Origin: Christensenellaceae bacterium
GTDB lineage: Bacteria; Bacillota; Clostridia; Christensenellales; UBA1750
Assembly (NCBI GenBank): GCA_031280685.1
Contig: JAITGM010000010.1
Span: 62,001-126,000, forward strand
Direction: 5' to 3'
DNA: 64,000 nucleotides
A program made the position numbers and the translations under genes. Below are positions 56,840 to 64,000 of this stretch, one piece after another; position 1 is the stretch's first letter; the number at the start of each line of letters is the position of its first letter. The notes under the pieces are model-generated. The model was given only the letters and a program-made list of their open reading frames with translations. It did not search any database and had not been told where the DNA came from.

Positions 56840-58921
56840 ATGAAAGAGGTTCATGCAAAATTCCTTAGGAATATCGCTCTGATCGGCCATGGTGGCGACG
56901 GGAAGACCACCTTGACCGAGGCCTTCCTCTTTGCAGCCGGCGTGGTAGACCGCATGGGCCGCATCGAAGACGGCAGCGTCACCACGGATTACGATCCCGA
57001 AGAGATCAAACGCGGCATTTCCATCAGCTCCGCAGTCGCCCCACTCGAGTGGAAGGAGCATAAACTCACCTTCATAGATATTCCCGGCTATTTCGACTTC
57101 GCGGGCGAAATGCCGGGACCTCTCGCCGTGGCGGATGGCGCCCTGGTCGTGACCAGCGCAGTCAGCGGCGTTTCTGTCGGCACCGAAAAAGCCCTGGATT
57201 ACTGCCTTAAGCACAAGGTTCCCCGTGCCGTGGTCATCAATGCGATGGATCGCGAAAACGCGGACTTTTACAAGGTTTTCGATGCCCTAAAAGAGCGCTA
57301 CCCCAGCGTCAGCTTCGCCCCGATGATGCTGCCCATTGTCTCTGGCGGGGCTTTTAAGGGCTATACCGTGCCCAGCACGGGCAAAAGCTATGAATTCACG
57401 GGCAAAAAGGGCGAAACCAAGGAAGTGCCTACAGACGCCGCCCAGCAGGGCAGAATCGACGAGCTCATCGAGGCGCTGACCGAGGCCGCCGCGGGCGAAG
57501 ACGATGCCCTGATGGAAAAGTTCTTCGACGAGGGCAGCCTCGCCCCGGAAGAACTGGCCAAAGGCCTGGCCGAAGGCACCGCCGCGGGGGACATCACGCC
57601 GGTGTTCTGCTCGGCTGCCGTGCCCTGCCTGGGCGCTTCCAACATCATGGATTTCCTCATCGAACTCTTCCCCTCGCCGCTGGAAAAGGGCGCCGCGGTC
57701 GGCAAAAAGCTGGGCGGCGAAGAGGTTCGGCGCGAGCTTGACGAATCCGCCCCCTTCTCGGCGCTGGTCTTTAAGACCCTGGCCGATCCCTTCGTAGGCA
57801 AGATCTCGCTTTTAAAGGTTCTTTCGGGCTCCTTAAGCTCCGATACCTCCTTCGTAACCGTTTCGGCCGATAAGCCGATCAAGGCGGGCAGCGTTTCCAT
57901 CATGCGCGGCAAGAAGCTCACCACGGTCGATAGGCTCGTCGCCGGCGACATCGGCGTGCTGACCAAGCTGCAGTCCGTCATCACAGGCGATACGCTCTGC
58001 GCGCCCGGTGAGGTCTTCAGTTACGCCTTCCCCGAATTCCCGCGGCCCTCGCTTTCGATGGCGGTCTTTCCCAAGAACAAGGGCGATGAAGATAAAATCT
58101 TCTCTTCGTTGCATCGTCTAATGGAAGAAGACCCCTCCTTCGTGATCTCCAAAGATGCAGAAACCGCGGAAACCATCATTTCCGGCCAGGGCGAGATGCA
58201 CCTTGACGTGCTGACCCATAAGGCGGCCTCGAAGTTCGGCGTAGCGTGCGAGCTCAGCGACCCGCGCCTGCCCTACCGCGAAACCATCAAAAAGTCCATT
58301 AAGGCGGAGGGGCGCCACAAGAAGCAAACCGGCGGCCATGGCCAGTTCGGCCACTGCTGGATCGAATTCGAACCCATCCTCGAAGGCCCTGAGTTCGAAT
58401 TCGTCGATAAGGTCGTGGGCGGCGTGGTGCCGCGCTCCTTCATCCCCGCGGTCGAAAAAGGCCTGCGCGAAAACCTGCCGCGCGGCGTCATCGCGGGCTA
58501 CCCGCTGGTCAACATTCGGGCGACGCTCTATGACGGCTCCTATCACCCGGTCGATTCCTCCGAAATGGCTTTCAAAACAGCGGCGCGTCTGGCACTCAAA
58601 AAGTGCACCGAGGCCAGCCCCGTCCTGCTTGAGCCGGTCTACAAGCTCGAAATCCACGTGCCCGACGAGTACATGGGCGACGTGATCGGCGACATGAACC
58701 GCCGCCGCGGGCGCATCATGGGCATGGATCAGGAAGAGGGCGGGCAGAAGGTGACCGCCGAGGCCCCGCTTTCCGAGGTCTTCAAGTACGCGACTGACCT
58801 TCGTGCCATGACCCAGGCGCGCGGCAACTTCGATAAGGAGTTCATCCGCTACGAGGAAGTGCCCGCGAACATCGCCCAAAAGATCATCGCCAACGCCAAG
58901 CTTGAGGACGAAGAAGAATAA
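56840..58921 (+). CDS. Elongation factor G-like GTPase
   Basis: IALIGHGGDGKTTLTEAFLF, FIDIPGYFDF, INAMDREN; C-terminal EF-G IV/V motifs GQGEMHLDVL, MGDVIGDMNRRRGRIMGM. Confidence 0.93.
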   Translation: MKEVHAKFLRNIALIGHGGDGKTTLTEAFLFAAGVVDRMGRIEDGSVTTDYDPEEIKRGISISSAVAPLEWKEHKLTFIDIPGYFDFAGEMPGPLAVADGALVVTSAVSGVSVGTEKALDYCLKHKVPRAVVINAMDRENADFYKVFDALKERYPSVSFAPMMLPIVSGGAFKGYTVPSTGKSYEFTGKKGETKEVPTDAAQQGRIDELIEALTEAAAGEDDALMEKFFDEGSLAPEELAKGLAEGTAAGDITPVFCSAAVPCLGASNIMDFLIELFPSPLEKGAAVGKKLGGEEVRRELDESAPFSALVFKTLADPFVGKISLLKVLSGSLSSDTSFVTVSADKPIKAGSVSIMRGKKLTTVDRLVAGDIGVLTKLQSVITGDTLCAPGEVFSYAFPEFPRPSLSMAVFPKNKGDEDKIFSSLHRLMEEDPSFVISKDAETAETIISGQGEMHLDVLTHKAASKFGVACELSDPRLPYRETIKKSIKAEGRHKKQTGGHGQFGHCWIEFEPILEGPEFEFVDKVVGGVVPRSFIPAVEKGLRENLPRGVIAGYPLVNIRATLYDGSYHPVDSSEMAFKTAARLALKKCTEASPVLLEPVYKLEIHVPDEYMGDVIGDMNRRRGRIMGMDQEEGGQKVTAEAPLSEVFKYATDLRAMTQARGNFDKEFIRYEEVPANIAQKIIANAKLEDEEE

Positions 58922-58937
58922 ATCCCGCCACCAACAA

Positions 58938-58980
58938 CTCCACAAGGCGCGGAACCAAATTGGTTCCGCGCCTTGTGGAG
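58938..58980. terminator. Perfect 21-bp inverted repeat between convergent genes (bidirectional terminator-like, no U tract)
   Basis: ctccacaaggcgcggaaccaa-a-ttggttccgcgccttgtggag. Confidence 0.6.
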
Positions 58981-58992
58981 TGCAATGACGGC

Positions 58993-59697
58993 TTAGCCGC
59001 GACCCAGCCAATAAAAAATCCCGGTCAAAATGAGCGCCCCTCCCATTACGGCAAGCGCCACAGGCAACGCATACAGGGCCCAGCCGACCTTCGGCGCGAC
59101 CTCCTCCTTCCCCTCCCATGGCGGAGCTGCATCCTCCGCTTGAGCCGCTATATCCTCCGGGCGCTCCGGCACGGCAGGAGCGCTTGGCTGGCCGTCGCGG
59201 CCAACCAAGACCCGCCGCGGCTTCGAGCCTTCAAAGCCCGAAATCCGCTCACGCTTTTCCATTTTATCCAGCAAGCGTCCGGCCCGTGCATAACCGATGC
59301 AAAAGCGCCTTTGCAGCATAGAAGCGGAAATTTGGCCGGAGTCTATAGCGAGTTCAAGCGCCTGCGCCAAAAGGCAGTCCGGCTCGCCATGACCTTTTTC
59401 ATCCGGAGCTCGTCCCTCACTCTTCTCTTCAATGGCCTCTTGCTGCAGTTTTAAGTACTCCTCTTCGTCCGCGCGGCGCTTCGCCTCCTGATTGTCCACA
59501 CGCTCTGCCTGAAGGCTTGACGGGGAACCGCAAAGGTCGCAAAGAGCCGCATCGGCCACTAGGGGCTTCGCGGCATACCGCGCGCAGGCAGGATTCGTGC
59601 AGAAATTCAGCTTAAGGCTCGCCCCGCAGTTTTTACAGCGGCGCGCGTTGTTCGGACTGCTCTTTTGACATTTTGGGCATTTCACCACGAAAACCAT
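58993..59697 (-). CDS. Zinc-ribbon protein with FtsK-gamma-like winged helix and C-terminal TM
   Basis: VVKCPKCQKSSPNNARRCKNCGA; LLAQALELAIDSGQISASMLQRRFCIGYARAGRLLDKME; C-terminal VGWALYALPVALAVMGGALILTGIFYWLG. Confidence 0.75.
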   Translation of the reverse strand: MVFVVKCPKCQKSSPNNARRCKNCGASLKLNFCTNPACARYAAKPLVADAALCDLCGSPSSLQAERVDNQEAKRRADEEEYLKLQQEAIEEKSEGRAPDEKGHGEPDCLLAQALELAIDSGQISASMLQRRFCIGYARAGRLLDKMEKRERISGFEGSKPRRVLVGRDGQPSAPAVPERPEDIAAQAEDAAPPWEGKEEVAPKVGWALYALPVALAVMGGALILTGIFYWLGRG

Positions 59698-59893
59698 CTC
59701 CTTGAATAAGGCAGCTCCACACCGCAAACCGCCATTTAAAACAAACTTTATTCTGTTTTTATTGAAGGCGGGCCGTACCAATGCCAAATCTGGAAATCCA
59801 CTCTCGGCACAACGCTCCCGTTCGAGCATCGTGATCTTCAACGCAGGAGGATCAACTCCAAAAGGCCTCAGATCACAGAATTTTTGCTGAAAT

Positions 59894-60504
59894 TCAGGCT
59901 TTTTTCTGCCTATCGGTCAGCATGGAGCCGATCCCTAAGGCCTTCGCCCCCGCGATGTCCCTTTCCTCGTCGCCGACGAAGAGCATCTGGCCGGGTTCAC
60001 AGCCGGAGGGCTTCCAAGAGCTTCATAAAACAAACCTTGTTCTGTTTTATGAGGTTCAAATCCACGGAAGTGAGCGTGAAACCGAAGCCGGAGCGACTCG
60101 GCGCGATCTCCCGCAGGGCAAGCTCGCTATCCATGCCATAGGCCGCGTCGGCCAGCGCGCCGATGCCGCGCGCGAAGCGGCATGTCTTCATATAGGGCGG
60201 CACCGGCCTGAAAGAAGCCAAAAAAGGCCGCTTTAGCCGCAGGGATCGCGCAAAAGGGCTGGCGCCAAGCCTCAAAAGCTTAGCAAAAAATGGTTTCTAA
60301 CGAAACCTCAACCTCGCGAGGATTTCGCGCGTGTATAGCGCCAGAGCACAGCCGAAGCGGCGTTCATCCGCTTCTTGCTCGCGGGAAGGCCCAGGCCCTT
60401 TAAAACCCGCAGCAGGGCGGATTCATAAAACGTGCCCCAATTGGGCGAGGTAGCGTAGCGCACCAGCGTGTTTCCGATGTCGAACCAAACTGCGTGAATC
60501 CCAT
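59894..60504 (-). pseudogene. HAD-family hydrolase, frameshifted/disrupted
   Basis: N-terminal GIHAVWFDIGNTLVRYA and C-terminal GQMLFVGDEERDIAGAKALGIGSMLTD are on the minus strand in different frames with internal stops. Confidence 0.65.
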
Positions 60505-60549
60505 GCCGGCCGCCCTTTTGCGCTTTATTTCATCTCCCGGCCAAACGCG

Positions 60550-63123
60550 TCAGCCAAGCGCCGGGCCCTCCCCCTCGCCGCCTGAGGGGGTTTCCGGGTC
60601 GGCGGCGCCGCCGTCGCCTTCCGCAGCGCCGCCGGAGGAGCCGGGGCCGTGGATGTCGCAATAAGCGCCATCCGCGCCAAGGCCCGTGTCGGGGCTCCCG
60701 GGCGTGGGCAGCGCATCGACGATCACGCCATGAGGGAAGAGCTTGTAAAACACATCGGGGCTGAGGTTCTGCGCGCCCCATTCAAGGGGGATGAGCTGCA
60801 TTCCAGCGTACACGGCGCCATCCCGCGAGCAGTAGGGCGTCGCCAGCTTGCCAGATTCGGAGCAGATCGCGCGGGCCTGGTGCTGGTTGCAGCTCAGCGT
60901 GGGCACGGTACCCGCGCGGAACCAGTCGGTCACGGGCTTAAAGTCACCGTCCGCATGGCAGGCGTCGGTGGCCAGCAGGCCAGAGAGCGAGCAGACCGTG
61001 GCGCGCGCAAGGCCGAGACTTTCGGGCGAATCCTCGATGATCGGCTTATTTTCAAGCCCCAGTTCCTGGTGGATGCGCTCCATGAAGGCCTTCCAAATCG
61101 GCGCTGCCTCCTTGCCGCCGGTCGCGTTCTTGTAAAGGGGGCGGAACTCATCGTGCCCGACCCAGACGGCGGCCGAATAATAGGGCGAAAAGCCCGCAAA
61201 GAACACGCTGCGGTATTCCGAGTGCGTGCCCGTCTTGCCGCCGATGGTCAAATCCTTGATGCGCGCCGGCGTGCCGGTGCCGTGCTCCACCGCGTCCACC
61301 AGCATATCGACCATCATCCAGGCCGCATCCTTCTGCATGGCCTGGCGCTTGGAATTCGCCTGCTCGCCCTTGAGATCGAGGATGGTCTTGCCCATACCGT
61401 CGGTGATCCGTGTGAAGGTCAGCGGGCGCTGGTATTCCCCGCCGTTTGCGATGGTGCCAAAGGCGGTGGCCATCTGCATGACGGGGATGCCCGAAGAACC
61501 CAGCGCAAGGCCGGGCCCGTCCTTATTGATGGCCGCACCTTCGTCGATGCCAAAGGCGCGGAGGTATTCTGCGGAATGATCGAGCCCCACCATGTGAAAG
61601 AGCACGTTGGCCGTGACGGTGTTCAGCGAGGCGCGCATGGCGGCACGCAGCGTCAAAACGCCGCGGTACGAGCCGCTGGTGAAGTTGGAAGGGTAGCCCT
61701 TCTCGGTTCCCCAGCCGGGGATTGGAAGCGGCATGTTCGAGGCCACGGAAGCCGGGGAAAAGCCCAGATCCAGCGCCGGGCCATAGACCGCCAGCGGCTT
61801 GATGGAGGAACCGACCGGCATGGTGGAGCGCACCGCGCGGTTTTGCACCAGGAGCTGGGTCGGCGGCGTTCTGGAGCCGACCACGGCGCGCACCTCGCCG
61901 CTGCGGTAGTCGTAAATGACGGCTGCGGCCTGGGGCTGCGGGGTTTCGATGATGGTGCCGTCGGCCGTGCGCTCACGGGTGACCGCCTGGCTGGGGTTTT
62001 GGAGCTCGGGGTAGTGCTCCCAGCCATAGATGGTTTCTTCGAGGATTTTTTGCGCCTTGGGGTCGATGGTCGAATAGATCGAATAACCGCCGGTCTGGAT
62101 CTCCGCACGCATATTGCGGCGGTTGGTCGAGTTCTTTTCGAGGCCGCGGCTTACTAAGAGCGCGTCGATCGCGTCGTCCAGCACCGTTTCCACGGCGGTC
62201 GGCATGGCATAAAGGGTGTTGACGCCGCTCTTTTCCACCACCTGGAGAGGTTCCCTGAGCGCAGCCTGGTATTCCTCCGCGGTGATGGCCCCGCTTTCGA
62301 CCATACAGCGCAGAACATAGTCGGTTCTGTCGTCGCTGAGCTTCGGGCTGCCCGCGCCGTGGTAGTTGCGGCGCGGATTGTAGCGGCTCGGGTTGCGGGT
62401 GATGCCGGCGAGTGTCGCGCACTCGCGCAGGCTAAGCTCAGAAAGCTCCTTGCCGAAGTAATCCATCGCTGCGGCTTTCACGCCGTAGTTCGATTCGCCC
62501 AACGGAATGGTGTTGAGGTACCATTCCAGAATCTGCTCCTTGCTGTATTGCTTTTCGAGCTCCACGGCCATGTAGGCCTCCTGCAGCTTGCGCTTATAGG
62601 TCTGCTCCAGGCTCAAAAGCCGCGTCTTGATGAGCTGCTGGGTGATCGTGGAGCCGCCCTGCACGGACTCGTTGCGCAGGTTGGAAACGAAGGCGCCCGC
62701 GATGCGCTTGATGTCGATGCCGTTGTGGGTAAAAAAGCGGGTATCCTCCACGGAAACATAGGCCATGTAGAGATTTTGGGGGATCTCCTCAAAAACGACC
62801 CAAATACGGTTTTCGCTGCCCTTATAATCGGTGATCAGTTCGCCATTCATATCGTAAATGAAGGAGGTAAGACTCTGCCGCTCGATCTGGTCGATGTCGA
62901 GATTGGGCGTGGTATCGTAATAGGCCTTGGCCACGCCGAGCACAGCGCCAAAGCCCGCCGTGGCGCAGACCAAAACAAAAACGAGCAAAATCGCCACGGT
63001 TTGCACCGCGACCGTCAGCGCGAAGTTGCGCCTCCCGCTCCTGCTTAAAAAGAGATGAAAAACCTTGCTTTTGGGCTGTGCTTCGCCCTTTTTTTCGGCC
63101 ACTAAGAGCCCCCCTTGTTGCAT
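60550..63123 (-). CDS. Class A penicillin-binding protein (PBP1A-like)
   Basis: SVEDTRFFTHNGIDIKRIAGAFVSNL, GGSTITQQLIKT, PVGSSIKPLAVYGPALDLG (SxxK), KTGT. Confidence 0.93.
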   Translation of the reverse strand: MQQGGLLVAEKKGEAQPKSKVFHLFLSRSGRRNFALTVAVQTVAILLVFVLVCATAGFGAVLGVAKAYYDTTPNLDIDQIERQSLTSFIYDMNGELITDYKGSENRIWVVFEEIPQNLYMAYVSVEDTRFFTHNGIDIKRIAGAFVSNLRNESVQGGSTITQQLIKTRLLSLEQTYKRKLQEAYMAVELEKQYSKEQILEWYLNTIPLGESNYGVKAAAMDYFGKELSELSLRECATLAGITRNPSRYNPRRNYHGAGSPKLSDDRTDYVLRCMVESGAITAEEYQAALREPLQVVEKSGVNTLYAMPTAVETVLDDAIDALLVSRGLEKNSTNRRNMRAEIQTGGYSIYSTIDPKAQKILEETIYGWEHYPELQNPSQAVTRERTADGTIIETPQPQAAAVIYDYRSGEVRAVVGSRTPPTQLLVQNRAVRSTMPVGSSIKPLAVYGPALDLGFSPASVASNMPLPIPGWGTEKGYPSNFTSGSYRGVLTLRAAMRASLNTVTANVLFHMVGLDHSAEYLRAFGIDEGAAINKDGPGLALGSSGIPVMQMATAFGTIANGGEYQRPLTFTRITDGMGKTILDLKGEQANSKRQAMQKDAAWMMVDMLVDAVEHGTGTPARIKDLTIGGKTGTHSEYRSVFFAGFSPYYSAAVWVGHDEFRPLYKNATGGKEAAPIWKAFMERIHQELGLENKPIIEDSPESLGLARATVCSLSGLLATDACHADGDFKPVTDWFRAGTVPTLSCNQHQARAICSESGKLATPYCSRDGAVYAGMQLIPLEWGAQNLSPDVFYKLFPHGVIVDALPTPGSPDTGLGADGAYCDIHGPGSSGGAAEGDGGAADPETPSGGEGEGPALG

Positions 63124-63241
63124 GATGAAGCTGAAAATCGGCCCAAAGGCCAACCGCTAAAACCTAGGCAGTATTTCGACAGGGAAGCGCATCTTCCCTT
63201 CCCGCAGGGCATAAGGATTTGGGAAGGGGAAGGAGGCGAAA

Positions 63242-63886
63242 GTGCGCGTGAGAAAGAAGCTGATTGCGGGCATTTTAGGCCTTATCGCCCTAGTCTGGCT
63301 CATCATCGCCTTTACGGAGCTCAATATTCGCCCCATCATCCTGACGATGGCGGAAGCGCGGGTACGCGCCATCGCCCTGGACGCGGTGAACATGGCCATC
63401 GCCTCGACGATGCAAAGCGTGCGCTATGAAGAGCTCGTAACCCTGAGCGTAGACGCGCACGGCAGGGTGACCGCGCTCTCGGCCAACACCATGGCCATGA
63501 ACGGCCTGGCAACGAAAACCGCCCTTGCGGCGCAGCAATACATCGAAGACATCGAAATGCAGCCCATCCGCGTTTCCTTAGGTTCCGCCACCGGCTTCCC
63601 CCTCTTCACCGGGCGCGGGCCGAGCGTTTTGGTGCGCGTGGAGCCCGCGGGCTCGGTCTCCTCCGAGTTTTTAACCGAGTTCATGTCGGCCGGCATCAAC
63701 CAGACCCGCCACCGCATCTACATGCGGCTGAGCACCAAGGTGCGCATCGTCATCCCCACGGGCGCCAAGCTCGTCGAGGTGGTCACGATGGTCCCGGTGG
63801 CAGAAACGCTGATCGTGGGCGAGGTGCCCACCACCTACGTCGAGGTTCCCCGCATGGACGACGCGCTGAACCTGCTGCCCGACTGA
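63242..63886 (+). CDS. yunB: Sporulation protein YunB-like
   Basis: N-terminal TM, LNIRPIILTMAEARVRAIALDAVNMAI...PIRVSLGSATGFPLFTGRGP...GINQTRHRIYM. Confidence 0.88.
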   Translation: MRVRKKLIAGILGLIALVWLIIAFTELNIRPIILTMAEARVRAIALDAVNMAIASTMQSVRYEELVTLSVDAHGRVTALSANTMAMNGLATKTALAAQQYIEDIEMQPIRVSLGSATGFPLFTGRGPSVLVRVEPAGSVSSEFLTEFMSAGINQTRHRIYMRLSTKVRIVIPTGAKLVEVVTMVPVAETLIVGEVPTTYVEVPRMDDALNLLPD

Positions 63887-64000
63887 TCTTAAAACGAGAA
63901 CCGGAAGGTCAGCGTTGCGAAGCGAAACGCCGACCGGATAGAAACGGCGCATCAAGGCCTTTTCCCCGCCCATTGCGAGGGAACCAAGGGCCATCTGGGG

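Noticed and set aside
60649-62157. 502-aa plus-strand ORF
   Set aside because: Antisense to the PBP1A coding region; composition typical of shadow ORF
1-64000. CRISPR array, tRNA or rRNA genes
   Set aside because: No regularly spaced direct repeats, cloverleaf-like tRNA sequence or rRNA seen on reading; not computed, so small tRNAs could be missed

Overview
The window holds most of one prophage (about 1-47,090, left end outside the window) followed by about 17 kb of host chromosome, probably a high-GC spore-forming Clostridia-type Firmicute (yunB-like and sleB-like genes, T-box leader). The phage has a contractile-tail (myovirus-type) layout: early/replication module, ssb, late regulator, terminase, portal-MuF, protease, HK97 capsid, sheath/tube, tape measure, baseplate J, fibre, holins and lysins. 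The main discovery is a diversity-generating retroelement (DGR): an Avd-like gene (39601-40011), a non-coding AAC-rich template repeat TR (40059-40168), a hairpin terminator, a DGR-type reverse transcriptase (40346-41410; motifs IPIGNQSSQ and YMDD) and two 110-bp variable repeats. VR1 (42031-42140) lies inside the adjacent tail gene. VR2 (404-513) lies in a gene about 40 kb away in the early region. By my hand alignment, 22 of 26 internal TR/VR differences fall on template adenines. Other points: a fused SbcD-SbcC gene; a ParB-methyltransferase that seems to have lost its DPPY motif by in-frame deletion; two early/middle genes interrupted by single in-frame stops (TGA replacing the first Cys of a CxxC, and an amber codon); a candidate origin inside the replication initiator; a likely frameshifted tail chaperone; a parS-like site beside the right prophage junction; and apparent integration into an IEWE-encoding sequence of a host methyltransferase. 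Host-side oddities include a T-box upstream of an acyl-CoA synthetase and a repeated hairpin-cluster element. All family calls are from motif recognition only; no searches were run.
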